DNA from: JAYQPQ01 sp038145405
GTDB lineage: Bacteria; Pseudomonadota; Gammaproteobacteria; Pseudomonadales; GM7GCV1
Length of the DNA stretch: 40,330 nt
Reading direction: 5' to 3'
Assembly (NCBI GenBank): GCA_038145405.1
Contig: JAYQPQ010000007.1
Coordinates: 1-40,330, forward strand
Below, one piece after another: positions 1-7,226 of this stretch (positions are counted from its first letter, which is position 1; each line of letters opens with the position of its first letter). A program made the translations under genes and the position numbers. The notes under the pieces were generated by a model, which worked only from the letters and a program-made list of their open reading frames with translations, ran no database searches and had not been told where the DNA came from.

Positions 1-491
1 CCGTCAGGGCTCATGCGGCTCACCAGCAGTCTCACCAGGTCGGGTCGAATGAGCCGCCGCTTGGTGTGCTTCTTCTTCGGCCAGGGATCAGGGAAATAAA
101 TCTGGATGCGTTGCAGGGAGGCAGGCGCAAAGCACTCGCGCAGCACATCGGTGGCGTCGGCGATATAGGTACGCAGATTGGTGAGCTTGTGTTCCTCTAT
201 CTGCTGCAGCAGCGAGCCAACCCCGGGTGGATGCACCTCGATGCCGATAAAGTCCAGATCGGGCTCGGCCCCCGCCATGGTGACCAGCGAGTTGCCCATG
301 CCATAGCCGATTTCCAGCACCAGCGGAGCGCGGCGGTTAAAAATCGCCGCGGTATCCAGATGGCCCTGGTTTAGGCTCAGTCCGTAGTTCGGCCACAGCG
401 CTTCCAGAGCGCGCTTCTGGGACTCGGTCATGCGCCCTTGGCGAATGACATAGCTGCGCACCGCCTTCTCGCGAAATTCCGGTTTGGGCAC
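1..491 (-). CDS. trmB: tRNA (guanine-N7-)-methyltransferase, 3' end cut by window edge
   Basis: Cytosolic SAM-dependent enzyme that makes m7G46 in the variable loop of tRNAs. About 163 codons are present; the C-terminus lies beyond the window. Visible are the SAM-binding motif LEIGYGMGNSL (the family usually has GFGMG, so Y replaces F) and the family signature FPDPWPKKKHTKRR near the cut edge. The N-terminal SYVIRQGRMTESQ matches the usual RSFVRRQGRLT region. I choose a GTG start at 489-491, three bases after the upstream DUF423 stop codon and in the same frame; no strong ribosome binding site is visible, so coupling to the upstream gene is likely. It is the last visible gene of an rpoH-DUF423-trmB unit. 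Identity is secure, the exact start less so. Confidence 0.93.
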   Translation of the reverse strand, partial: MPKPEFREKAVRSYVIRQGRMTESQKRALEALWPNYGLSLNQGHLDTAAIFNRRAPLVLEIGYGMGNSLVTMAGAEPDLDFIGIEVHPPGVGSLLQQIEEHKLTNLRTYIADATDVLRECFAPASLQRIQIYFPDPWPKKKHTKRRLIRPDLVRLLVSRMSPD

Positions 492-494
492 GGC

Positions 495-866
495 TCAGAT
501 TTTCAGGGCGAAACTAAAGATCAGCAGCCAGGCGGCCAGAAAGGCCAAGCCGCCAAAGGGTGTAATGGCTCCCAGCCAATTGAGCCCGCTCAGGCCCAGG
601 GCAATGAGGCTGCCGGAGAACAGCAGCACGCCGACCATGAAAGTCCATCCGGCTATGCCCAACAGCCGGCTGTCTGCATACCAATGCAGCAGTATGGCCA
701 CGCCGCCCAGCGCGAGCGCGTGATAGACCATGTACTGCACGCCGGTTTGGAATACTTCCAGCAGGCGCGGCTCCAACTGGCCTTGCAGGGCATGCGCGGC
801 AAAAGCGCCCAGGGCCACAGACAGAAAGCCGAACAGAGAAGCAGTGGCCAAAAACAGGGACTTCAT
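495..866 (-). CDS. DUF423 family small integral membrane protein (YgdD/YwdK-like)
   Basis: A 123-residue, very hydrophobic protein with about four predicted membrane helices and the GAFAAHAL motif near residues 20-28 that typifies DUF423. The family has no established biochemical function. Its ATG overlaps the rpoH stop codon as ATGA (863-866), and trmB starts three bases after its stop, so the three genes are probably co-transcribed and translationally coupled. Length is normal for the family and no truncation is seen. Placement behind the heat-shock sigma factor is suggestive only. Confidence 0.88.
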   Translation of the reverse strand: MKSLFLATASLFGFLSVALGAFAAHALQGQLEPRLLEVFQTGVQYMVYHALALGGVAILLHWYADSRLLGIAGWTFMVGVLLFSGSLIALGLSGLNWLGAITPFGGLAFLAAWLLIFSFALKI

Positions 867-1726
867 ACGCGGCGCTCTTCGGCCTGCTGGCGAATCTTCT
901 TCATGGCGGCGGCCTCGATCTGCCGAATGCGTTCGGCCGACACGCCGTATTCGTCGGCCAACTCATGCAGCGTAGCTTTTTTATCGACCAGCCAGCGGCG
1001 CTCGAGAATATCGCGGCTGCGCTCGTCCAGTTGCTCCAATCCTTCGGCCAACAGGTCGGCGTTGGAAGCTTCGGTGTTCTCGGATTCCAGCAGGCGGGCG
1101 GGATCCTGGCTGTGATCTTCTAAGTAGTGAATGGGTGCTTGCAGGGCTTCGTCGTCGTCGGCGTCGATCGGGGCTTCCAGCGAGCTGTCGCGCGAATAGA
1201 GGCGCCCTTCCATTTCCATAACCTGTTCGACTTCGACGCCGAGATCCTTGGCGATGGCTTCAGCCTCTTCCGGGCTCAGCCATTTCAGGCCTTTTTTGGC
1301 GCTGCGCAGATTGAAGAACAGTTTGCGTTGCGCCTTGGTCGTGGCGATCTTGACGATGCGCCAATTGCGCAGAATGAACTCGTGAATCTCGGCTTTGATC
1401 CAGTGCACGGCGAAGGAAACCAGGCGCACTCCGCGATCCGGGTCAAAGCGCTTCACCGCCTTCATCAGGCCAACATTGCCTTCCTGGATCAGATCGCCGA
1501 CAGGCAGGCCATAGCCTGCATAGCTACGCGCGATGTGCACGACAAAGCGCAGGTGGGCGAGCACCATTTGGCGCGCGGCGTCCAGATCGCCATTTTCCTG
1601 ATAGGCGCGCGCCAGAGCCTGTTCTTCCTCCAGGGTGAGAATAGGAATGCTGTAGACGTTCTGGATGTAGGCATTCAGATCGCCGCCGGGTGACAGCGAT
1701 TTGACGGTTTGGAGAGAGGTTCCCAC
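863..1726 (-). CDS. rpoH: RNA polymerase sigma-32 (heat-shock sigma factor)
   Basis: Alternative sigma factor that directs RNA polymerase to heat-shock promoters. Region 2 is plain (GDLIQEGNVGLMKAVKRFDP, then VRLVSFAVHWIKAEIHEFIL), the RpoH box QRKLFFNLR follows, and region 4 ends with ATLHELADEYGVSAERIRQI. I place the start at GTG 1724-1726 because AGGA sits about 7 bases upstream and because the mature N-terminus (GTSLQTVKSL) then aligns with Pseudomonas RpoH; the frame is open to a TTG at 1744. The result is 287 residues, normal for the family. A possible promoter (TTGACC 1766-1771, TAATCT 1745-1750 on the minus strand) is weak. In many gammaproteobacteria rpoH directly follows ftsX; here ftsX lies about 29 kb away. 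Confidence 0.96.
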   Translation of the reverse strand: MGTSLQTVKSLSPGGDLNAYIQNVYSIPILTLEEEQALARAYQENGDLDAARQMVLAHLRFVVHIARSYAGYGLPVGDLIQEGNVGLMKAVKRFDPDRGVRLVSFAVHWIKAEIHEFILRNWRIVKIATTKAQRKLFFNLRSAKKGLKWLSPEEAEAIAKDLGVEVEQVMEMEGRLYSRDSSLEAPIDADDDEALQAPIHYLEDHSQDPARLLESENTEASNADLLAEGLEQLDERSRDILERRWLVDKKATLHELADEYGVSAERIRQIEAAAMKKIRQQAEERRV

Positions 1727-1767
1727 CGAAGCTTTCCTGCGCAAAGATTAGCGGAGTCGAGGGGCGG

Positions 1768-2148
1768 TCAAGGTAACTTGATTCCGCCGCCGCCGGAGAA
1801 GCCGCGGCCACCGCCTTCCTGTCCGGGTATCACGATGGAAGATGCCGACTCGCGACGCAGGCGCTGCAATTCTTCCAGAGTTTCCTGCATGGCTTGTTGC
1901 GCCGCATCGCTAAAGGCAGCTACGGCAGCGGCCAGAGATTCTGCTTCAATTTCGAAATTGAGCGGTAGGGCACCAGCCGGCGTCATCATTTGGGCGCTAC
2001 CGACGTAGAGCGAGGATCGGGCGCTGTCCGGGGAGCCATCTGCTTTTATCGGGTGCAGAACTCGGATGACGCCGACGCGGCGGTCGGTGACAGATTCCTC
2101 GCGGTAGAGCTCGTCACCATTCATCTGGGGTGCGGCTTTGTCGTTCAT
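1768..2148 (-). CDS. Conserved-type hypothetical protein with glycine-rich tail
   Basis: A 126-residue soluble protein that I cannot assign. It starts at ATG 2146-2148 behind a clear AGGAAGT ribosome binding site. The N-terminal half looks like short beta strands (VTDRRVGVIRVLHPI, SLYVGSAQMMTP), residues about 62-98 form an amphipathic Ala/Glu/Leu-rich helix (FEIEAESLAAAVAAFSDAAQ, then LEELQRLRRE), and the last 20 residues are glycine-rich. There is no signal peptide or membrane segment. It lies about 40 bp upstream of rpoH on the same strand and may share its transcript; its stop codon overlaps the possible rpoH -35 element. Confidence 0.7.
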   Translation of the reverse strand: MNDKAAPQMNGDELYREESVTDRRVGVIRVLHPIKADGSPDSARSSLYVGSAQMMTPAGALPLNFEIEAESLAAAVAAFSDAAQQAMQETLEELQRLRRESASSIVIPGQEGGGRGFSGGGGIKLP

Positions 2149-2250
2149 CGGAAACTTCCTACTTGGGGGCGGTTACATTACCAAATATTGAGTGGCGGGG
2201 CACGGAGCTGGCTGCCTAGAATCAGCAAATTCTCCGTCTCCTGGACCGCC

Positions 2251-3672
2251 ATGGTTTCCCTCTGTTGGCTGCGAAACGATTTGCGTGCCTTTGATAACAC
2301 TGCCCTGTGGCATGCCGGGCAACGTGGTTCGGTGGTGGCGCTGTACTATGCCACTCCGCAGCAGTGGCTGGCGCAGGACATGGCCGGCTGTCGGGCTGCC
2401 TTTCTGTTGCGCAGCCTGCGGTCCCTGCAAGCCGAACTGGCCGAACGGGGTATCCCGCTGCTTTATCGCGAAGTGCCCAGCTTCGCGGATATTGCCGATG
2501 ATATCGCCGCCCTGGCGGCAGGCTGGGACGACTGCAAGGTGTTCTGGAACCGCGAATATGCCGTCAATGAAGCAATCCGCGATCGCCAGGTTGCCGCGGC
2601 ACTTGAAGCGCGCGGCCTGGCTTGGGCGGCTTACGATGATTTCTATATCGCGCCACCCGGCAGCGTGACCCGGGGGGATGGCGAGCCCTATCAGGTATTC
2701 ACCCCCTTCAGCCGGGCCTGGAAGGGCCGGATCACCGGTAAGGGTTTAGAACTGCTGCCGGCACCTGGGTGTCAAGTCGCCCCACGAGTTCCTGAGTCGG
2801 GCCGGATCCCCGTCCGTCCCAGTGGGTTCACCAATGCGGTTGATGACAGTCTGTGGCCAGCAGGTGAGGGCGCAGCTGAGCGTTGCCTGCAACACTTTGT
2901 CGAGGCGGGGCTCGATACCTACGCCGAGCACAGGGACATTCCGTCCCGATCGGGCACCTCCAGGTTGTCGCCGCATCTCGCCGCCGGCACCATCTCGGCT
3001 CGACGCTGTCTGGTCGCTGCCATGGACGTGAATCGCGGCGAGCTCAGCGCAGGCAGCCGAGGCGTGCAAACCTGGATCAACGAACTGGCCTGGCGCGAAT
3101 TTTACGGTCACATCCTGGCGGCCAATCCGCGCCTTTCGAAGCACCGTGCTTTTCGCACAGAGTATGACGGCCTGCCCTGGCGCTCGAATGCAGAGCAGTT
3201 TTTAGCCTGGTGCCAGGGCCGCACGGGCGTTCCGCTGGTGGAGGCCGGTATGCGCCAGCTCGCCGCGACGGGCTGGATGCACAATAGAGTGCGCATGGTC
3301 ACGGCCATGTTCCTTAGCAAGAACCTGTTGCTGGATTGGCGCTTAGGGGAGCGCCACTTTATGCGGCACCTGATCGATGGAGATCTGGCGCAAAACAACG
3401 GCGGATGGCAATGGTGTGCCTCGACCGGTACCGACGCCGCACCCTATTTCCGTATCTTCAATCCCTTTACCCAGGCACAGCGCTTTGATCCCGCCGGCGA
3501 CTACATTCGCACCTGGGTACCCGAGTTGGGTGGGGTGCCAGCAGCGGTGCTGCACGATCCCGGGAAGCTGGCGCGCTGGCCTAGTCTGAACTATGCCCCG
3601 CTCATCGTGGATTTGGCCACTTCGCGGCAGCGCGCCATGGCAGTCTTCAAGCAGGCGGGCCGCCCGGCTTAG
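2251..3672 (+). CDS. phrB: Deoxyribodipyrimidine photolyase (class I CPD type)
   Basis: Light-driven, FAD-dependent repair of cyclobutane pyrimidine dimers. The ATG at 2251 gives a 473-residue protein beginning MVSLCWLRNDLRAFDN, the usual N-terminus of the antenna-binding alpha/beta domain; the open frame extends upstream but lacks family similarity. The C-terminal FAD domain carries the hallmark blocks WINELAWREFYGHIL, TGWMHNRVRMVTAMFLSK, the DGDLAQNNGGWQW segment and TGTDAAPYFRIFNP. Length is normal (E. coli 472). It is transcribed divergently from the hypothetical-rpoH unit, with about 100 bp between. No SOS or MerR-type site is evident upstream. A cryptochrome-like role cannot be fully excluded. 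Confidence 0.93.
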   Translation: MVSLCWLRNDLRAFDNTALWHAGQRGSVVALYYATPQQWLAQDMAGCRAAFLLRSLRSLQAELAERGIPLLYREVPSFADIADDIAALAAGWDDCKVFWNREYAVNEAIRDRQVAAALEARGLAWAAYDDFYIAPPGSVTRGDGEPYQVFTPFSRAWKGRITGKGLELLPAPGCQVAPRVPESGRIPVRPSGFTNAVDDSLWPAGEGAAERCLQHFVEAGLDTYAEHRDIPSRSGTSRLSPHLAAGTISARRCLVAAMDVNRGELSAGSRGVQTWINELAWREFYGHILAANPRLSKHRAFRTEYDGLPWRSNAEQFLAWCQGRTGVPLVEAGMRQLAATGWMHNRVRMVTAMFLSKNLLLDWRLGERHFMRHLIDGDLAQNNGGWQWCASTGTDAAPYFRIFNPFTQAQRFDPAGDYIRTWVPELGGVPAAVLHDPGKLARWPSLNYAPLIVDLATSRQRAMAVFKQAGRPA

Positions 3673-3853
3673 ATATTAGTTTTCATCATATTCAAAATGA
3701 ATAAATCCCATTTGGAGAATATCTATGCGCTCGGTAAGATGCATCTCACAACGGTTGGGAAGGTGAAGAAACAAACCCGGACGTTGGAAGATGCAGGCTT
3801 GTGCTGTAACTGGGGAGTTCAGGGCAGGCAGTCGCGAAGAGTGACAGAACCGA

Positions 3854-3886
3854 TTCTACTTTTCTACCCCCCCCCTCTAAGTAGAA
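3854..3886 (+). ncRNA. Candidate small RNA element: hairpin with C9-rich loop
   Basis: Perfect 8-bp stem TTCTACTT (3854-3861) / AAGTAGAA (3879-3886) around a 17-base loop holding nine consecutive C followed by TCT. It lies directly before the terminator at 3893-3918. C-rich single-stranded loops followed by an intrinsic terminator are found in Hfq-class small RNAs that pair with ribosome binding sites; that analogy is inference. No promoter can be fixed, so the 5' end is unknown. The C run could also be a length-variable tract or a sequencing-error spot. Confidence 0.3.
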
Positions 3887-3892
3887 ATTTTT

Positions 3893-3918
3893 AGCCCGCC
3901 TCGCGCGGGCTTTTTTTT
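3893..3918 (+). terminator. Strong intrinsic terminator
   Basis: Stem AGCCCGC (3893-3899) / GCGGGCT (3905-3911), 5-base loop, followed by eight T in all. It acts on plus-strand transcription 220 bp beyond the photolyase stop codon, so it ends either a long 3' tail or a separate short RNA. Confidence 0.85.
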
Positions 3919-3996
3919 GCCTCGACTTCGCGCCTGCTATCACCAGCTTGGCGGGTCGAGTATCCTTGCTCCCCCGCGCAGAGCTGGCAGGTTGGA

Positions 3997-5316
3997 ATGA
4001 GTGCAAAGGTTGGGTTTGTGAGCCTGGGATGTCCCAAGGCGATGGTGGATTCCGAGCGCATTCTTACCGAATTGCGCCAGCAGGGGTATCAGGTGGCCGG
4101 CGGCTACGACGAGGCCCAGGTGGTTGTGGTCAACACCTGCGGTTTTATCGACAGTGCCAAGCGGGAGTCGCTCGAAGCCATTCAGGAGGCGATGGACGCA
4201 AACGGTCGGGTGATTGTCACTGGCTGCCTGGGCAAGGACGAAGTACTGATTCGCGAGGCCTTCCCCAATGTCCTTTCGGTCAGCGGTGCCCACCAGTACG
4301 CCAGTGTCGTCAGCGCGGTCCAACAATATGCGCCTCTGGCGCGCAGCCACGATCCCAAGATTGATCTCGTGCCGCCTCAGGGTGTGCGCCTGACGCCACC
4401 GCACTATGCCTACCTCAAAATTTCCGAAGGCTGCAATCACCGCTGCAGCTTTTGCATTATTCCCTCGCTGCGTGGCGATCTGGTCAGTCGACCCATTGGC
4501 GAGGTGATGGGCGAAGCCGAGCGGCTGGTGAAATCCGGGGTCAAAGAGCTGATGGTGATCTCCCAGGACACCAGTGCCTATGGTCTGGATCTCAAATTCC
4601 GCACCGGTTTCTGGGATGGCCGTCCACTCAAGACGCGCTTCTTCGATCTGTGCCAGGCCCTGGGCGAATTGGGCATCTGGGTGCGCCTGCATTACGTCTA
4701 TCCCTACCCTCACGTCGACGAGGTGATCCCCTTGATGGCCGAGGGGAAAATTACGCCCTATCTGGATATTCCCTTTCAGCATGCTAGTCCGCGCATCCTT
4801 AAAGCCATGCGCCGTCCGGCCAATCAGGAGAAGGTGCTGGATCGCATCCGCCAGTGGCGTGAGCAGTGCCCCAATCTCACCATTCGCAGCACCTTTATCG
4901 TAGGTTTTCCCGGCGAGACCGAGGAGGATTTCAGCTATCTGCTGGACTGGCTGGAAGAAGCCCAGCTGGACCGAGTGGGTTGCTTTAAGTACGAAGCCGT
5001 GGAGGGAGCCCAGGCCAACGAACTGGACGATCCCGTCGACGAGGAATTAAAGGATTTGCGCGAGCAGCTCTTTATGGATGCGCAGGCGCGCATCAGCGCC
5101 GAGCGCATGCAGGCCCGCGTTGGCCGGGTCGAACAGGTGCTGGTCGACGAGGTCGATGCGGAGGACGGCATTCAGGCCCGCAGCACGGCTGATGCACCGG
5201 AAATTGATGGTCAGGTGCGCATCGCTTACCGCGAGGGCATTCAGGCGGGCGATTTCGTAAAGGTGCGCTATGTAGCGGCGACCGACTATGACCTCGAGGC
5301 AGAGCTGCTAGACTGA
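3997..5316 (+). CDS. rimO: Ribosomal protein uS12 methylthiotransferase RimO
   Basis: Radical-SAM enzyme that methylthiolates Asp88 of ribosomal protein S12. The 439-residue protein has an N-terminal UPF0004 domain (VGFVSLGCPKAMVDSE, cluster cysteines at C11, the Cys in NTCGFID and the Cys in TGCLG). The radical-SAM CxxxCxxC motif CNHRCSFC lies at residues 146-153, and a C-terminal TRAM domain covers roughly 370-439. The ordering and the SxGCPKxxVDSE signature separate it from MiaB. It begins at ATG 3997. It is followed by a bidirectional terminator shared with a minus-strand microprotein gene. Confidence 0.97.
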   Translation: MSAKVGFVSLGCPKAMVDSERILTELRQQGYQVAGGYDEAQVVVVNTCGFIDSAKRESLEAIQEAMDANGRVIVTGCLGKDEVLIREAFPNVLSVSGAHQYASVVSAVQQYAPLARSHDPKIDLVPPQGVRLTPPHYAYLKISEGCNHRCSFCIIPSLRGDLVSRPIGEVMGEAERLVKSGVKELMVISQDTSAYGLDLKFRTGFWDGRPLKTRFFDLCQALGELGIWVRLHYVYPYPHVDEVIPLMAEGKITPYLDIPFQHASPRILKAMRRPANQEKVLDRIRQWREQCPNLTIRSTFIVGFPGETEEDFSYLLDWLEEAQLDRVGCFKYEAVEGAQANELDDPVDEELKDLREQLFMDAQARISAERMQARVGRVEQVLVDEVDAEDGIQARSTADAPEIDGQVRIAYREGIQAGDFVKVRYVAATDYDLEAELLD

Positions 5317-5337
5317 GTCGGCTGGGGCAGAAAACAA

Positions 5338-5360
5338 AAAGGCCCGCTAAGCGGGCCTTT
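5338..5360. terminator. Bidirectional intrinsic terminator between rimO and the microprotein gene
   Basis: AAAGGCCCGC (5338-5347), TAA loop, GCGGGCCTTT (5351-5360). A 10-bp stem flanked by A-rich and T-rich arms, so it can work in both directions: for rimO (stop 5316) and for the minus-strand small gene whose stop codon is at 5369-5371. Confidence 0.85.
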
Positions 5361-5368
5361 GTTGGATT

Positions 5369-5455
5369 TTAGTGATGGTTGGCGTAGTCGACTTCGGATT
5401 TGGCGATTGCGGCGAGCAGGCCAAAAACCGTCAGTACAGCGATATCAATCAACAT
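5369..5455 (-). CDS. Putative 28-residue single-helix membrane microprotein
   Basis: Not a family I recognise. The reading frame starts at ATG 5453-5455, preceded by an excellent ribosome binding site (AGGAG, six bases before the ATG), and stops with TAA at 5369-5371, nine bases before a strong terminator. The product begins MLIDIAVLTVFGLLAAIA, an unbroken hydrophobic helix, then a short charged tail KSEVDYANHH. This architecture resembles small respiratory-complex or transporter accessory peptides, but no specific similarity is claimed. It is transcribed divergently from a LysR gene with a 99-bp shared spacer holding a LysR-type palindrome, the classic layout for a regulator and its target. 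Promoter spacer, ribosome binding site, frame and terminator together argue that it is real. Confidence 0.6.
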   Translation of the reverse strand: MLIDIAVLTVFGLLAAIAKSEVDYANHH

Positions 5456-5521
5456 GTCCGGCTCCTGTATTGTGTTGCGATGCCAGGCATATTAGGCTTG
5501 AGCCTGATAGTCTTCCAATGT

Positions 5522-5540
5522 TATTGTGGCATGCACAATA
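5522..5540. promoter_or_regulatory. LysR-type operator candidate (T-N11-A palindrome)
   Basis: Perfect inverted repeat TATTGTG (5522-5528) - 5 bases - CACAATA (5534-5540) containing the T-N11-A core TGTGGCATGCACA typical of LysR recognition boxes. It lies 15 bp before the LysR start codon and 67 bp before the microprotein start, where an autoregulating LysR protein normally binds. A second, shorter dyad AGGCT-TG-AGCCT is at 5494-5505. Confidence 0.5.
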
Positions 5541-5554
5541 TGAATTGAGATCAT

Positions 5555-6535
5555 ATGGACATCCATCGACTCGCGCGCATCGATCTGAACCTGCTGGTTG
5601 CCCTGCAAGCCCTGTTGGAAGAGCAGAATGTCAGCCGCGCCGCTGAGCGGCTCTACATAACCCAGTCCGCCATGAGCAAGACCTTGTCGCGGCTGCGGGA
5701 AATGTTCGACGACCCGCTTTTCACGCGTTCTTCCCACGGTATGGTGCCGACGCCTCTGGCTATTGAGCTGCATGCCCAGTTAGAAGAACTGTTGCAGCGC
5801 ATGGACTCGCTGATTGGCGCGCGCGACGTTTCTCCAGCCAGCTTCAAGGGCCGCTTTCGCATCTGTGCAGTGGACCACTTCGCCCTGCCGGTGATTCCCA
5901 ATCTCATGGGCATCATCTTCCGGGAGGCGCCAGAGCTGACCGTGCGGCTATCGCAGGATATCGACAGCCAGTTCCGCGATATGGCCGAGGGCCGGGTGGA
6001 TCTGGCCATCGGCAGCCGTCGCACCGAGTACGACGAAGATATTGTCGCGGAGACCCTCTGTGTGACGCGCCCGGTCTTCCTCCTGCGCAGCGGGCATCCA
6101 CTCAAATCGCTCGATCAGCCCACCTGGCGGGATATCGTGCAATACCCGCAGATCACCTTGAAGGTACTCTCGTCCGAGGGGGCGCGCTCGAGCTCCATGC
6201 GCGCACGGGTGGGCCGCTATCTCAGCTTGAGCCCCATCGCCCTCGAAACACCCGATTACCTGACAGCGCTGGAAACCCTCGCTTATTCTGATGCCTTTAT
6301 GCTGGCGCCTCGACTTAGCCTCGATTTCGTCAAGGCCACCGGCGCTATTTCATCTCTGGAGCTACCCGATTGGGAAAAGCGCGAATCGGTCGAGGTGGTG
6401 ATGAATTACCACAAGCGCACACGCAACTCGCCGGTACACATTTGGATGCGCAAACAGATTAAGGAAATCTACAGCTATCAGCAGGAACGCTTTGACTCGC
6501 GTGAACAGGAACGTTCCCAGCAGCAGAGCCAGTAA
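5555..6535 (+). CDS. LysR-family transcriptional regulator
   Basis: A 326-residue DNA-binding regulator. The winged helix-turn-helix occupies residues about 8-67 (LLVALQALLEEQNVSRAAE, then the recognition helix in TQSAMSKTLSRLRE, then FDDPLFTRSSHGMVPT). The inducer-binding domain spans about 95-300. The sequence style (IDLNLLVALQALL) is of the NodD/LeuO/NahR-like branch. The C-terminal 20 residues are Gln/Glu/Arg-rich and unusual in composition. The ligand is unknown. It diverges from the microprotein gene and is the first gene of a tight plus-strand series; rsuA starts 4 bases after its stop. A palindrome just upstream suggests autoregulation. Confidence 0.93.
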   Translation: MDIHRLARIDLNLLVALQALLEEQNVSRAAERLYITQSAMSKTLSRLREMFDDPLFTRSSHGMVPTPLAIELHAQLEELLQRMDSLIGARDVSPASFKGRFRICAVDHFALPVIPNLMGIIFREAPELTVRLSQDIDSQFRDMAEGRVDLAIGSRRTEYDEDIVAETLCVTRPVFLLRSGHPLKSLDQPTWRDIVQYPQITLKVLSSEGARSSSMRARVGRYLSLSPIALETPDYLTALETLAYSDAFMLAPRLSLDFVKATGAISSLELPDWEKRESVEVVMNYHKRTRNSPVHIWMRKQIKEIYSYQQERFDSREQERSQQQSQ

Positions 6536-6539
6536 AGCC

Positions 6540-7226
6540 GTGCGCCTCGATAAATATCTCGCCAATAACTCGACGCTGTCGCGCAAAGAGGTGCGAATCG
6601 CTGTCAAGACCGGCCGCGTGCTGGTTGACGGCGAACCCGCCAGCAGTTTTTCGCAACATATTGAGGATGCCAGTGAAGTCTTGCTGGATGGTGCCCCCGT
6701 CGAAATTCAAGGCCCCGGCTATTTCATGATGAACAAGGCGGCAGGCTGGATCTGCTCGCACTCGAGCGATCTCTATCCGAGCGTTTACGCTTGCTTTGAC
6801 CGGCCAGCGGAGTCCCTGCATGTCGCGGGGCGCCTGGATGTCGATACGACAGGCCTGATTCTGGTTACCGGGGATGGTCAGTGGTCACACCGCATCACTT
6901 CGCCGGCACGACACTGTGAAAAGATCTATCGTGTCGGCCTGGCTGAATTCATCACGCCGCGCATGACCGAGCGCCTCGAGAAAGGCGTGTTTCTTAGCCC
7001 GGAAAAGGTGCGCACGCGTCCGGCCCGTGTCGAGGTGATTCGTCCCGATGAAATCCGCCTGACCATCACAGAGGGTCGCTATCACCAGGTCAAACGCATG
7101 CTGGAAGCGGTCGAGAACAAGGTCGAGTGGCTGCACCGCGAACAGGTCGGCGAGCTCAAGCTCGATCCCGATCTGGCGCCAGGTGAATGGCGAGCCCTGC
7201 AGAATAATGAAATCGCCCTCTTCTGA
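6540..7226 (+). CDS. rsuA: 16S rRNA pseudouridine(516) synthase RsuA
   Basis: Converts U516 of 16S rRNA to pseudouridine. An S4-like RNA-binding domain (VRLDKYLANNSTLSRKEVR) is followed by the catalytic domain with the Asp motif GRLDVDTTGLILVTGDG and the terminal motif EGRYHQVKRML. I choose the GTG at 6540 because E. coli RsuA begins MRLDKF and the resulting 228 residues match the family; the frame is open further upstream with TTG 6492 and GTG 6501, which would overlap the LysR gene. No strong ribosome binding site is seen, so coupling to LysR translation is likely. RluE/RluF relatives differ in the Asp-motif flanks, and RsuA fits best. Confidence 0.85.
   Translation: MRLDKYLANNSTLSRKEVRIAVKTGRVLVDGEPASSFSQHIEDASEVLLDGAPVEIQGPGYFMMNKAAGWICSHSSDLYPSVYACFDRPAESLHVAGRLDVDTTGLILVTGDGQWSHRITSPARHCEKIYRVGLAEFITPRMTERLEKGVFLSPEKVRTRPARVEVIRPDEIRLTITEGRYHQVKRMLEAVENKVEWLHREQVGELKLDPDLAPGEWRALQNNEIALF

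Larger units (their letters stand above)
3673..3996 (+). other. Gene-free stretch between photolyase and rimO
   Basis: This 324-bp gap is AT-rich at its left end and has no convincing protein gene. A 65-codon frame at 3697-3894 has no ribosome binding site, no recognisable similarity, and runs into the hairpin region. Structures seen, left to right: a perfect palindrome TATTCA-AAA-TGAATA at 3689-3703 just after the photolyase stop; a C9-loop hairpin at 3854-3886; and a strong intrinsic terminator at 3893-3918. A terminator 220 bp beyond the preceding stop codon is consistent with an independent short transcript (see the hairpin entry). Confidence 0.6.

Noticed and set aside
3697..3894. 65-codon plus-strand protein after the photolyase gene
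   Set aside because: No ribosome binding site, no similarity, and it runs through the C9 hairpin and up to the terminator; a short RNA fits better.
3940..4782. 280-codon minus-strand frame opposite rimO
   Set aside because: rimO carries all radical-SAM motifs on the plus strand; the antisense product has no recognisable domain or ribosome site.
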